A DNA stretch of 61,657 bases from Kutzneria sp035492655 (GTDB lineage: Bacteria > Actinomycetota > Actinomycetes > Mycobacteriales > Pseudonocardiaceae), in the NCBI GenBank assembly GCA_035492655.1, contig DATJJB010000199.1:1-61657 (forward strand), in the 5' to 3' direction. Each line of letters starts with the position of its first letter. The stretch's first letter is position 1. The notes under the pieces were generated by a model that saw only the letters and a list, made by a program, of their open reading frames with translations, had not been told where the DNA came from and ran no database searches. The translations under genes were made by a program, and so were the position numbers. Positions 26,092 through 35,321 of the stretch are shown here, piece by piece.

Positions 26092-27275
26092 GCGCGCCGG
26101 CCGACGTGCTGGTGGTCGGCGCTTCGGCCGCCGGCCTCGCGACCGTGGAGGCCCTGCGCCGCAAGGGGTATACCGGCCGCGTGACCGTACTGGGCGCCGA
26201 GACGCACCTACCCTACGATCGACCGCCGCTGTCCAAACAGGTCCTCGCCGGCGACTGGGAGCCCGAGCGCGCACAGCTCCGCCAGCCGGCCGCACTGTCC
26301 TCATTGGACGCCGAGTTCCTGCTCGGTGACCCGGCGGTCGGCCTGGACGCCGCCGGACGATCGGTCCGCACCGCGGCCGGCCGCGTGCTGACGGCGGAGG
26401 CCGTCGTGATCGCGACCGGCCTGCGCCCGCGAACGCTGCCCGGGCAGGAGAACCTGGCCGGCGTGCACGTCCTGCGGACTCTCGACGACGCGGTGGCGCT
26501 GCGTGCCGACGTGCGGTCTGGTTCGCGGGTGGTGGTTGTCGGGGACGGCGTGCTCGGCTCCGAGATCGCGGCGACCTTGTCCGCCATGGGCGCACGCGTG
26601 ACGCTCGCCGGCCCGCAGCCCGCGCCGATGGCGATGCAGTTCGGCCCGCTGGCCGCGGGTCTGCTCGCCCGGCTGCACACCGAGCGTGGCGTCGATCTGC
26701 GACTGGGCACCGCGGCCAGCGGGCTGGTCGGGGAGAACGGACGTATCGCCGGCGTGCAGCTGGCGGATGGCGATGTCCTGCCGGCCGACGTCGTCGTGGT
26801 GGCCTTCGGCGCCGCGCCGGTGACGGAGTGGCTGTCGGGCAGCGGATTGCGCTGCGACAACGGCGTGGTGTGCGATTCCGCGTGCCGTGCGGCGGACGGC
26901 ATCTACGCCGCCGGCGATGTCGCGCGCTGGCACCACGAGACGTTCGACTCCTTGCTACGGCTGGAGAATCGTACCAACGCCACCGAGCAGGCGGTCGCCG
27001 TGGCCGGCAACATCCTCGGCGAGAACCAGCCGTACACACCGGTCCCGTACTTCTGGACCAACCAGTTCGATGCCCGGATCCACGTGCACGGCCTGCTGTC
27101 CGCCGACGCCGAGGTGTCCATCGTGGACGGATCGCCGGACGATCGGCGGTTCGTCGCCGACTACCGCGTGGACGGCGAACTCGTCGGCGTGCTCGGCTGG
27201 AACATGCCGAAACAGGCCCGCCAGCGGCGTGCGGACATCGCCGCCACCCCGGTACTAGTGGGAGGAAAGTCGTGA
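26088..27275 (+). CDS. FAD-dependent ferredoxin reductase
   Basis: The 395-residue pyridine nucleotide-disulfide oxidoreductase has an FAD Rossmann motif at the N-terminus (VLVVGASAAGLATVEALRR), an NAD(P) motif in VVVVGDGVLGSEIAATLSAM, the FAD closing motif GIYAAGDVARW, and a C-terminal reductase domain (PYFWTNQFDARIHVHG). It passes electrons from NAD(P)H to the ferredoxin. GTG 26088 overlaps the ferredoxin stop; its own stop overlaps the next P450 start (GTGA). Confidence 0.93.
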   Translation: MSAPADVLVVGASAAGLATVEALRRKGYTGRVTVLGAETHLPYDRPPLSKQVLAGDWEPERAQLRQPAALSSLDAEFLLGDPAVGLDAAGRSVRTAAGRVLTAEAVVIATGLRPRTLPGQENLAGVHVLRTLDDAVALRADVRSGSRVVVVGDGVLGSEIAATLSAMGARVTLAGPQPAPMAMQFGPLAAGLLARLHTERGVDLRLGTAASGLVGENGRIAGVQLADGDVLPADVVVVAFGAAPVTEWLSGSGLRCDNGVVCDSACRAADGIYAAGDVARWHHETFDSLLRLENRTNATEQAVAVAGNILGENQPYTPVPYFWTNQFDARIHVHGLLSADAEVSIVDGSPDDRRFVADYRVDGELVGVLGWNMPKQARQRRADIAATPVLVGGKS

Positions 27276-28459
27276 CCACGCAAGCGTTCCCGGCGGCCAG
27301 GGCCGCCGGCTGCCCGTTCGACCCGCCGCCGGCCATCCAGGCGCTGCAGCACCAGGCGCCGCTGGCGCGGGTCCGGCTGTGGGACGGCAGCACGCCATGG
27401 CTGGCCACCCGCTACGCCGAACAGCGGGCGCTGCTGGCCGACCCCAGGGTCAGCGCCGACGTCACCCGCCCCGGCTACCCCAGCCCGACGCCCATCCGGA
27501 ACGCGTCCATCAGCTTCATCCTGATGGACGACCCGGAGCACGCGCGGCTGCGCCGGATGGTCACCGCCCCGTTCACCATCAAGCGGGTGGAAGCGATGCG
27601 GCCCGCCGTGCAGAAGATCGTGGACGACCTGATCGACGACCTGCTGGCCGGGCCGAAGCCGGTGGACCTGGTCCAGGCGTTCGCCCTGCCGGTGCCGTCG
27701 CTGGTGATCTGCGACCTGCTCGGCGTGCCCTACGCCGAGCACGACTTCTTCCAGGAGAACAGCAACGTCCTGATCAACCGGGACAACGGCCCGCAGGAGA
27801 AGGGCGCGGCCGCCGGCCGGCTGCACGGCTACCTGGACGAGCTGATCGGCGAGAAGCTCGCCAAGCCCGGTGACGACCTGTTGTCCGGGCTGACCAGGCG
27901 GATCCACGACGGCGAGCTGACCCGGTCCGAGGCGGCCCAGATGGGCGTGCTGATGCTCATCGCCGGGCACGAGACCACCGCCAACATGATCGCGCTCGGC
28001 ACACTCGCGCTGCTCGAACACCCCGACCAGTTGGCGCTGCTCCGGGACTCCGACGACCCGGCCCTTGTCGCCTCCGCGGTCGAGGAACTGTTGCGGTACC
28101 TGAACATCACGCACAACGGCCGGCGCCGGGTGGCGCTGGAGGACATCCAGATCGGCGGCGAGGTGATCCGCGCCGGCGAGGGCATCATCCTCGCCAACGA
28201 CATCGCCAACCGGGATCCGGAGACCTTCGCCGACCCCGATCGGCTGGACCTGCGGCGCAATCCGCGCAATCACGTGGCGTTCGGGTTCGGCGTGCACCAG
28301 TGCCTGGGCCAGCCGCTGGCCCGGGTGGAACTCCAGGTCGTCTACAGCACGCTCTACCGGCGCATCCCGACGCTGCGGCTGGCGGCCGGGCTGGACGAGA
28401 TCCCGTTCAAGCACGACGGTTCGGTGTACGGGGTCTACGAGCTGCCGGTGACCTGGTAG
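27272..28459 (+). CDS. Cytochrome P450 (CYP105-like)
   Basis: This 395-residue P450 has SFILMDDPEHARLRRMVTAP (typical of CYP105-like enzymes), the I-helix AGHETTA at 231-237, ExxR Glu272/Arg275 and the heme loop FGFGVHQCLGQPLAR with Cys344. CYP105 enzymes commonly use 3Fe-4S ferredoxins such as the one two genes upstream and oxidise terpenoids, polyketides and xenobiotics. GTG 27272 follows GGGAGGAAAG. With two different P450s sharing one redox pair, two sequential oxidations are possible (inference). Confidence 0.92.
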   Translation: MTTQAFPAARAAGCPFDPPPAIQALQHQAPLARVRLWDGSTPWLATRYAEQRALLADPRVSADVTRPGYPSPTPIRNASISFILMDDPEHARLRRMVTAPFTIKRVEAMRPAVQKIVDDLIDDLLAGPKPVDLVQAFALPVPSLVICDLLGVPYAEHDFFQENSNVLINRDNGPQEKGAAAGRLHGYLDELIGEKLAKPGDDLLSGLTRRIHDGELTRSEAAQMGVLMLIAGHETTANMIALGTLALLEHPDQLALLRDSDDPALVASAVEELLRYLNITHNGRRRVALEDIQIGGEVIRAGEGIILANDIANRDPETFADPDRLDLRRNPRNHVAFGFGVHQCLGQPLARVELQVVYSTLYRRIPTLRLAAGLDEIPFKHDGSVYGVYELPVTW

Positions 28460-28478
28460 GGGGGTGTGGCCGAGCCCG

Positions 28479-28712
28479 TCACCGGAGCCGGCCCAGCCAC
28501 ACCCGGGCGGTGGCCAGGTAGCGGCGGCTGAACTCGGTGCCCGGCGCCCAGGCCTCGAACCCGTGCGGCCCGCCGGGCGCGACGTGGAACGTCGTGCCGA
28601 CGCCGGCAACGCGCAGCCGTCGGGCGTATTCGGCGGTGTGGGGTACTAGAAGCCGGTCCACGCCTCCGGTCTGTCGGCGTGCCGCGTGCCGCAGGTGTGT
28701 CTCGTCGATCAT
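28479..28712 (-). pseudogene. Alpha/beta-hydrolase C-terminal fragment
   Basis: Minus-strand residues LLVPHTAEYARRLRVAGVGT, then TFHVAPGGPHGFEAWAPGTE, are the C-terminal third of an HSL-type lipase/esterase with the catalytic His in GGPHGF. The nucleophile half is absent. The likely cause is deletion. It lies convergent to the P450 operon. Confidence 0.6.
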
Positions 28713-28793
28713 CGCCGGGTACGAGTCGGTGCGGAGTCGGGCTGGCCCGCGGCGTCAGGAGCGCGGCGAGGAAAGGGGCGCGTGGGGACCGCC

Positions 28794-29813
28794 TCAGCGT
28801 GAGACCGCGCCCACGGCCTGTCGCAGCATCGGGATCGACCGGTGCAGCTCGCGCTGCCACCACGGCCAGTTGTGGGTGCCGGGGCCGTACAGGTCGGCGG
28901 TGATGGTCCCGCCCAGCGCCCGGATCCGGCTCACGAACGCGGCGTTCTCCTCCGCCAGCAGCGGTTCGATGAGCAGGTCGGGCGGAGTGCCGGGCGGGTC
29001 GAGCGGCCCGGGAGTGCCGTTGCCGCACGACACGTACAGCGGAATGCCCAGGAGATTGTGCGCCAGGTCGTAGGGGTTGTGGGCGGCCCAGACGTCGGCG
29101 TTCAGCTGCGCGTCGCCCCACAGCGCCATCGGGTCGTAGCCGTCCTTGACCAGCACGCCCTCGATCAGGCTCGTGCCCCGGGTGTCCTCGTACGTGGTGT
29201 GCACCAGCCCGCTGTAGGCCGCCGCGGCGGCGAACATGCCGGGATGGCGGCCCGCGTAGGACATGGCGCCGAATCCGCCCATCGACAGGCCGGCGATGGC
29301 GCGCTCGCCACCCGCGCCGTAGTAGGTCTCGAGGATCTGCCGCAGTTCGACCAGGTGGAAGGTCTCCCACCGGGGCGGACCGCCGGCGCCGTGGTTCAGC
29401 CAGTCCGAGTAGAAGCCGTCCCGTCCGCCCGACGGCATCACCACCAGCATCTCGGTGTTGTCGGTCAGCGCCCGGACGTCGGTCGACCGCGTCCACGCGG
29501 TGTAGTCGTCGCCGGAGCCGTGCAGCAGATACAGCACAGGCCAGGTCTGCGACGGCCGCGGTTTCCAGCCGTACGGCAGCAGCAGCCGCACCATGGCGGT
29601 GGTCCCGAGGGCGGGCGAGTCGATCGTGAGATCCAGCATGTTCGCGGCGACATACGTCTCCGCGACGACCTTCGCGCCGCCGGCGGTGGCGGACGCGGTG
29701 CGGGCGGTGGCCGTCGACAGCGCGACCGAGGCCAGGCCGGCAGCGGCGCCGAACAGGAACGTTCGGCGGGATGTCCTAAATGGACGGTGGTGCTGGGGCG
29801 ATTCGGTGGACAT
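28794..29813 (-). CDS. Tat-exported esterase (esterase D / antigen 85-like)
   Basis: The 339-residue protein has a twin-arginine signal (TSRRTFLFGAAAGLASVALS). Its alpha/beta-hydrolase fold resembles esterase D and antigen 85: WPVLYLLHGSGDDYTAW, nucleophile elbow AIAGLSMGGFGAMSYAG, and a C-terminal catalytic His in YGPGTHNWPWW. It acts outside the membrane as an esterase or acyltransferase; the substrate is unknown. ATG 29813 has GAGGAGG upstream. The acyl-CoA ligase on the same strand lies 181 bp upstream of its start. Confidence 0.87.
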   Translation of the reverse strand: MSTESPQHHRPFRTSRRTFLFGAAAGLASVALSTATARTASATAGGAKVVAETYVAANMLDLTIDSPALGTTAMVRLLLPYGWKPRPSQTWPVLYLLHGSGDDYTAWTRSTDVRALTDNTEMLVVMPSGGRDGFYSDWLNHGAGGPPRWETFHLVELRQILETYYGAGGERAIAGLSMGGFGAMSYAGRHPGMFAAAAAYSGLVHTTYEDTRGTSLIEGVLVKDGYDPMALWGDAQLNADVWAAHNPYDLAHNLLGIPLYVSCGNGTPGPLDPPGTPPDLLIEPLLAEENAAFVSRIRALGGTITADLYGPGTHNWPWWQRELHRSIPMLRQAVGAVSR

Positions 29814-29994
29814 GGTGTACCTCCTCAGTGCCCGAAGGCAGGCAGGGGCTGACCGACGGACGCGCCGTCGGCTTACGGGCAATGTCCGGCCAGGCGGCAG
29901 GAGCGGCCTCCTGCGCCGCGCCGCGAACGGCGGCGCGGTGGTGGGGGCCGGCGCGTTCGGGCGCGCCGGCGGCAAGGCGCCCGGGCGGGTGTGG

Positions 29995-31593
29995 CTAGCG
30001 CGCGCCCTTCAGCGCGGCCCGGCGGATCTTGCCGCTCGGTGTCTTCGGCAGGGCCGGGACGAAGTGGACCGCGCGCGGGTACGCGTGCGCGGCGAACCGC
30101 GTCTTCACCAGCTGCTGGAGTTCCGCGACCAACTCGGCGTCCTCGGGAATGCCCGGTCGCAGCACGACGTGCGCCACCACGACCTCGCCGCGCAGGCCGT
30201 CCGGCTCGCCGGTCACGGCCGCCTCCTCGACGGCGTCGTGGGTCAGCAGCACATCCTCCACTTCGGACGGTCCGATCCGGTAGCCGGCCATGAGGATGAC
30301 GTCGTCGTCGCGGGCGGTGAAGTGGAAGCGGCCTTCGGTGTCCTTCGCTACGGTGTCGCCGGTCAGGTACCAGCGGCCGTCCGGGGTGAACGGATCGGCG
30401 ACGCCGTCACGGTAGCCGGCGAACCACATCAGCGGGCTGCCGGCGATGTCCACCGCGAGCCGGCCCCGCTCCCCGGCGCCGGCCGGCTCCGGGGAGTCCG
30501 GGCGCAGCGCCGCCAACCGCCATCCCGGCAGCGGCCGCCCCATGGCGCCCGCGCGCGGCCGGGCGTGCAGCGCCGGATGCCAGGCGTTGGCGATCACCAT
30601 GCCCAGCTCCGTCTGTCCATAGTGGTCGTAGACGGGCACCCCCAGCACCTGCTCGGCCCACTCGGCGACGTCGGCCGGCAGCGGCTCCCCCGCCGACGAA
30701 CAGTGCCGCAGCGCCAGGCCCGTCGGCCGCGGCCGACCCTCGGCCCGCATGGCCCGGTAGACGGTCGGTCCGGCGGCGAAGTTGGTCACGCCGAACGCGG
30801 CCAGCACCGACAAGGTCAGCGCCGGCGAGAACCCGCCGTGCAGCAACAGACTCCGCCGTCCCAGCGCCAGCGGTCCGATGATCGCGTAGTACAGCCCGTA
30901 GGCCCAGCCCGGGTCGGCGGCGTTCCAGAACACGTCGTACGGCTGGTGGTCGAGGCCGAACTCCTGGTAGGCCGCCATCGACGCGACCGCCTTCAACGGC
31001 ACCGCGACACCCTTGGGCGCTCCCGTCGTGCCGGAGGTGAACAGCTCGACGAGCGGACCGTCACCGCCGACCGCGACCGGAGCCTGCTGCGGTGGCGCCG
31101 CGAGCATCGCCTCGAAGCTGTGGTCGTCGCCGGACTCGCCGGTGCAGACGACGTGCGGCCGCCGGTGCTCAGGGATGTCCTGGTTCGGGCCCAGTTTCGC
31201 CCGCTGCGCGGGCTCGGTGACCACGACGCGGGCGCCGCTGCGGGCGACGCGGGTGGCGATGGCCGGCGGGGCGAAGGCGGTGAACAGCGGAACGTGCACC
31301 GCGCCGAGCCGCCACAGCGCCAACACCGTGACGACCAGGTCGGCGGACTTGCCCAGCAGAGTGGCCACCCGGTCCCCCGGCCCCACACCGAGTTCGGCCA
31401 GCGCGGTGGCCAGGCAGGCCGAGCGGTGGGCGAGCTCGACGAAGGTCCAGTCGCGGTGCGACAGGTCCGGCTCCACCACCGTGAACGCGACGGCCGTCAT
31501 CGGATGGCGTTCGCAGAGCAGCTCGGTGGCGCAGGCCCCCGGCCCGCCGAACGTCTCCAGCAGGTCCGCCACTCGTCCGTGCACGTCGGTCAT
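29995..31593 (-). CDS. AMP-dependent acyl-CoA synthetase / ligase
   Basis: The 532-residue ANL superfamily enzyme has the P-loop FTSGTTGAPKGV at about 185-196, the YGQTELGM adenylate motif, YLTGDTVAKD, the hinge region and the C-terminal catalytic lysine in LPKTPSGKIRRAALKG. It activates a carboxylic acid as AMP ester and then CoA thioester. Similarity in layout is to medium-chain or aryl-acid ligases. It is divergent from a LuxR/GAF-like regulator that probably controls it. It could supply acyl-CoA for the PapA-like or KAS III enzymes downstream (inference only). Confidence 0.87.
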   Translation of the reverse strand: MTDVHGRVADLLETFGGPGACATELLCERHPMTAVAFTVVEPDLSHRDWTFVELAHRSACLATALAELGVGPGDRVATLLGKSADLVVTVLALWRLGAVHVPLFTAFAPPAIATRVARSGARVVVTEPAQRAKLGPNQDIPEHRRPHVVCTGESGDDHSFEAMLAAPPQQAPVAVGGDGPLVELFTSGTTGAPKGVAVPLKAVASMAAYQEFGLDHQPYDVFWNAADPGWAYGLYYAIIGPLALGRRSLLLHGGFSPALTLSVLAAFGVTNFAAGPTVYRAMRAEGRPRPTGLALRHCSSAGEPLPADVAEWAEQVLGVPVYDHYGQTELGMVIANAWHPALHARPRAGAMGRPLPGWRLAALRPDSPEPAGAGERGRLAVDIAGSPLMWFAGYRDGVADPFTPDGRWYLTGDTVAKDTEGRFHFTARDDDVILMAGYRIGPSEVEDVLLTHDAVEEAAVTGEPDGLRGEVVVAHVVLRPGIPEDAELVAELQQLVKTRFAAHAYPRAVHFVPALPKTPSGKIRRAALKGAR

Positions 31594-31725
31594 CGGGGCC
31601 TCCCGGACTACTCGGTGCGGCCGCATTGCCGTACCGTGGGGAGACTTTCCCAGCGCCGAGTCGGCGCAACCACCCCCGACTGAGGGGTGCCGCATGGGTC
31701 TCGCCACCACCTCCGAGGAGGCTGC

Positions 31726-32577
31726 GTGCATCGACAGGGCACCGACGACGACCGGCCGGAGATCCGCCGCGCCCTGGCCCGGATCCGCGAGGTGACCGGC
31801 CTGCCGCTGGTCTTCGGCGGCGAGGTCGGCGTCACCCAGCAGGTGAAGCTGACCCAGTTCGCCGGGCAGCACAGCGGGGCGCTGCGCGACGTGACGCTCG
31901 AGCTCAACCGCGGCCTCGGCGGCAAGGTGGTGGCGCTGCGCCGGCCGATGCTGGTGCCCGACTACGTCCAGGCCGCCGGCATCAGCCACCACTACGACCA
32001 CATCATCCAGGCCGAGGGCCTGCGCGCGATGGTGGCGGTGCCGGTGGTGGTCCGCCGGCGCGTCCGGGCCGTGCTCTACGGCGCGGTCCGTACCGCGGCT
32101 CCCCTCGGCGACCGCGTCGTCCAGGCGATACTGGAGTCCACCCGGGACCTCGAACAGGCACTGGCCGTACGGGACGAGGTGACCCGGCGGCTGGCCTGGC
32201 TGGACCGCTACGACGCCACGGACTGCGATCGACCGGACTGGGAGCTGGTCCGCAAAGCCCACGCCGAGCTGCGGCTGCTCGCCCAGGACACGGCCGATCC
32301 ACTGCTGCGCCACCGGATGCACGCGATCTGCCGCACGCTGTCCGCGGTCGGGCACCGGCCGGCCCGGCCGCCGGACTCGGCGCCGGAGCTGTCCGCCCGC
32401 GAGCTGGACGTGCTCGCGTGTGTGGCACTGGGCTGGACGAACTCGCAGGTGGCGAAGGACCTCGGCGTGTCGTTGGAGACGGTGAAGAGCTATCTGCGCA
32501 ACATCATGCGCAAGCTCGTGGCGGGTTCCCGGATGGAAGCCGTTGTCACCGCGAGGCGGCTCGGCCTTCTCCCCTGA
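31726..32577 (+). CDS. LuxR-type regulator with GAF-like sensor domain
   Basis: The protein of about 283 residues has a GAF-like N-terminal domain (about 10-150) and a C-terminal LuxR helix-turn-helix (LSARELDVLACVALGWTNSQ then VAKDLGVSLETVKSYLRNIM). GTG 31726 is chosen because GAGGAG lies five bases upstream. It is divergent from the acyl-CoA ligase; such pairs are usually regulator and target. The ligand is unknown. Confidence 0.82.
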   Translation: MHRQGTDDDRPEIRRALARIREVTGLPLVFGGEVGVTQQVKLTQFAGQHSGALRDVTLELNRGLGGKVVALRRPMLVPDYVQAAGISHHYDHIIQAEGLRAMVAVPVVVRRRVRAVLYGAVRTAAPLGDRVVQAILESTRDLEQALAVRDEVTRRLAWLDRYDATDCDRPDWELVRKAHAELRLLAQDTADPLLRHRMHAICRTLSAVGHRPARPPDSAPELSARELDVLACVALGWTNSQVAKDLGVSLETVKSYLRNIMRKLVAGSRMEAVVTARRLGLLP

Positions 32578-32593
32578 GGGTACCGATCAGGGT

Positions 32594-32606
32594 ACGGTAG
32601 TACCGT
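32594..32606. promoter_or_regulatory. Perfect 13-bp palindrome upstream of TetR gene
   Basis: ACGGTAGTACCGT (6-bp arms, one central base) lies 43 bp before the TetR ATG. Related half-sites (GGTACC, GGTACGG) flank it. It is a likely autoregulatory operator. Confidence 0.6.
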
Positions 32607-32648
32607 CTTGAGCGTCGCCCGTCGGGCGGTGTGCCAGGGTACCGAACC

Positions 32649-33281
32649 ATGACCGCGAAGCCGCCTTGGATGAAGCCACCGGGAGCACAGAGCGCGCGCG
32701 GCCGGCGCATGTCCGACGCCCGGCGCGAAGAGGTGCTCGAACGCCTGCAGGACCTCTTCCTCGCCGAGGGTTTCGCCCGCCTGACCATGGACGACCTGAC
32801 CGCGCGGCTGCAGTGCTCGAAGTCCACTTTGTACGCCATCGCCGGCAGCCGGGAACAGCTGGTCGTGGTGGTGATGCGGCGGTTCTTCCGTGACGCCGCC
32901 GCCCGCGTCGAGGAGAAGGTCGGGCCGATCACCGATCCCCCGCAGCGGATCGCCGAGTACCTGGCCGGACTGGGCACGGAGCTGCGGCGGATGTCGCTGG
33001 AGTGCTATGCGGACATGCTGGGCTTCGAGGCGACCGCGGAGCTGTACGCCCGGCACTCGCTGAACACCGCGCAGCACGTCCGCGAGTCCATTCAGGACGG
33101 TGTGCGGTCCGGCGCGTTCCGGGCCATCAACGCGGAGTTCGTCGGAGCCGCGGTGAGCCTGCTCATCGACGGGATCCAGCACGGCGAGCTGTTGGACCGG
33201 TCCGGACTGTCCATGGCCGACGCCTACACCGAACTCGGCGGCCTCGTGCTGGCCGCGCTCACCAACCACGACCGGCGCTGA
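32649..33281 (+). CDS. TetR family regulator of the hydrolase/ABC operon
   Basis: The 210-residue regulator has a helix-turn-helix (LTMDDLTARLQCSKSTLYAI) and a C-terminal TetR ligand domain. It lies 156 bp upstream of the CocE/ABC/GH1 operon in the same direction. The gap contains tandem 20-bp repeats that share TACC/GGTA half-sites with the palindrome before this gene. It probably represses that operon and itself (inference). Confidence 0.85.
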   Translation: MTAKPPWMKPPGAQSARGRRMSDARREEVLERLQDLFLAEGFARLTMDDLTARLQCSKSTLYAIAGSREQLVVVVMRRFFRDAAARVEEKVGPITDPPQRIAEYLAGLGTELRRMSLECYADMLGFEATAELYARHSLNTAQHVRESIQDGVRSGAFRAINAEFVGAAVSLLIDGIQHGELLDRSGLSMADAYTELGGLVLAALTNHDRR

Positions 33282-33340
33282 GGCGACCGGGCCAAGGGAG
33301 GCGACCGGCGCGAAGGCCTTGCCTCGACCCGGCCGGGGAT

Positions 33341-33380
33341 CTAACGTACGAGATGCGGTACTAACGTATTCAATATCGTA
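33341..33380 (+). repeat. Two tandem 20-bp imperfect direct repeats upstream of the CocE operon
   Basis: CTAACGTA-N10-TA is repeated head to tail (33341-33360 and 33361-33380, 13 of 20 bases identical). They lie about 60 bp before the CocE start, in a locally AT-richer window. They are plausible regulator-binding iterons and/or a promoter region. Confidence 0.55.
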
Positions 33381-33437
33381 CCCACTTCGATCTCGTGCCC
33401 GCAGCGGCGCGCCGAGGATCGAACACCGGAGGCGCCG

Positions 33438-35291
33438 ATGCCTGCTCGCACGGACACCGAACAACGCCACGAGGTCATCGTTTCCACGGATGTCCGCATC
33501 CCGACCCGCGCCGACGGGCTGACCCTGTCCGGCGTGCTGATCCGACCGGACGTCGTCGGCCCGGCGCCGGCGCTCGTGACCGCGCTGCCCTATCGCCACG
33601 ACGTCGCGGCGCTGACGGGATTCCCGACCGAACGCTGGTTCGCCGCCCGCGGCTACGCCTGTCTCCTGGTCGACATGCTCGGCACCGGGTCGTCGGACGG
33701 CGTCCAGCGGCCGCCCTTCGACCCTGGCGAGGCCGACGACGCGCTCGACGCGATCAACTGGGTGGCGCGGCAGCCTTGGTGCACGGGCTCCGTCGGCATG
33801 TGGGGCAACTCCTACGGCGCGATGACGACCCTGCGCGCCGCCGCACGCCGTCCCGAGGCACTGCGGGCGATCATCGCCATCCAGGGCACGCCCGACCCCG
33901 GCCGGGACTTCGTCCATCCTGGAGGTTCGCGGGGCGCCTTCTCCCCACTGGCGTCCTGGTCGCTGAGCACGCTGTTCAACCAGCTCCTGCCCCCGGTCGG
34001 CGACTACGCCGACCCGGCGGAGCAGACGCGCTGGCGCCGGCGGCTCGCCGCCGCGCCCTATCTGCTCGACCTGTTCCGCAACGGACCGGGCTCCGCGGTG
34101 TGGGACGAGCGCGAGATCGACACCGCGGCGATCGACGTGCCCGCGCTCTGCGTCGCCGGCTGGCGCGACCTGTTCGCCGACGGAACCGTGCGGGCCTACG
34201 AGCAGATCCGCGCCCCCAAGCGCCTCATCGCCGGTCCCTGGCTGCACGTCCTGCCGCACGAATGCCCGTTCACCCCCATCGACTTCCTGCCGATCGCCCG
34301 GTCCTGGTGGGACCGCTGGCTGCTCGACGAGCCGCCGGCCGACGACGACGGGCACCCGGTGAGCGTGTACGTCCAGGGACACCAGCCGCGCTGGCTCGGC
34401 GCGACCTGCTGGCCACCGCCGGGACGAACCCGGACCGAGCACCTCGACCAGTGGCGACGGACCGCGCCCGAGGCGCCGGATCCCGCGACGGGCCTGCAGT
34501 CCGGGCTCTGGTCGACCCCGTCGGGACTGTTCGGGCTGCCCCTGGACCAGCACGGCGACGACAGCCGCAGCCTGTGCTACACGTCGGATCCGCTCGACGC
34601 GCCCCTGTTGATCAGCGGCCGTCCGCAGGTCGAGATCGGCCGGCCCTGGCCGCGGGTCTCGGTGAAGCTGACCGACGTCGACCCGGCCGACCGCTCCGTG
34701 CTCATCTGCGCCGGGCTGGCGACCGTGTCCGACGGCGCGGAGCCGGTGACCGTCGGGTTGACCCCGACCACGTACGAGGTGGCCGCCGGGCACCGGCTTC
34801 GCGTCGTGATCACGCCCGGCGACTTTCCCCGCGTCTGGCCCCGGAACCCGCCCGAGGGCCGGTGGCCGATCGCCCGGCGGCTGCGGCTGCCGGTGCTGAC
34901 CGATGAGCCGGCCCGGGTGGATTTCCCGGCGCCGCAAGCCAATGGCGACGTCGAGGAGACCGACGACCAGAACGGGTCGTGGGAGATCTCCGAGGACCTC
35001 CTGCACGACGCGGTGTCGCTGCGACTGGCCGGCCACAACCGGATCGAGCCCGGCGGTGAGACGGCGGTCGCGCACACCCTGGACTTCGGCCAGGAGCTGA
35101 CCGCCGTGGCGTACCGGCTCGATCCGGAGGAGTCGACGGTCGGCGGGCGGATCGCCGGCACGGTCGAGACCGCGACCGGCGCCCGGGTGACCGTCGACGT
35201 GTCGATCACCGCCACCGCGACGAGCCTGGACGCCGCCGGCAAGGTCGTCGTGGACGACGTCCTGCTGCTCGACCGCCGCTGGCGCGGCTGA
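33438..35291 (+). CDS. CocE/NonD family hydrolase (X-Pro dipeptidyl-peptidase S15 type)
   Basis: The 617-residue serine hydrolase is of the cocaine esterase/S15 family. The nucleophile is Ser125 in MWGNSYGAM, with Asp244 in GWRDLFADG and His270 in GPWLHVLPH. The C-terminal half is the family jelly-roll (X-Pro_dipeptid C) domain. It cleaves esters or amides; there is no signal peptide, so it is cytoplasmic. As first gene of the operon with a solute-binding protein, GH1 glucosidase and ABC importer, it probably removes an acyl or amide group from the imported compound (inference). Confidence 0.88.
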   Translation: MPARTDTEQRHEVIVSTDVRIPTRADGLTLSGVLIRPDVVGPAPALVTALPYRHDVAALTGFPTERWFAARGYACLLVDMLGTGSSDGVQRPPFDPGEADDALDAINWVARQPWCTGSVGMWGNSYGAMTTLRAAARRPEALRAIIAIQGTPDPGRDFVHPGGSRGAFSPLASWSLSTLFNQLLPPVGDYADPAEQTRWRRRLAAAPYLLDLFRNGPGSAVWDEREIDTAAIDVPALCVAGWRDLFADGTVRAYEQIRAPKRLIAGPWLHVLPHECPFTPIDFLPIARSWWDRWLLDEPPADDDGHPVSVYVQGHQPRWLGATCWPPPGRTRTEHLDQWRRTAPEAPDPATGLQSGLWSTPSGLFGLPLDQHGDDSRSLCYTSDPLDAPLLISGRPQVEIGRPWPRVSVKLTDVDPADRSVLICAGLATVSDGAEPVTVGLTPTTYEVAAGHRLRVVITPGDFPRVWPRNPPEGRWPIARRLRLPVLTDEPARVDFPAPQANGDVEETDDQNGSWEISEDLLHDAVSLRLAGHNRIEPGGETAVAHTLDFGQELTAVAYRLDPEESTVGGRIAGTVETATGARVTVDVSITATATSLDAAGKVVVDDVLLLDRRWRG

Positions 35292-35321
35292 CGCACCATC
35301 CCTCAACGGAGAGGCAGCCCC

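Noticed and set aside
26828..28459. 543-residue version of the second P450
   Set aside because: The extra N-terminus overlaps the reductase gene in another frame; GTG 27272 with GGGAGGAAAG is the natural start.
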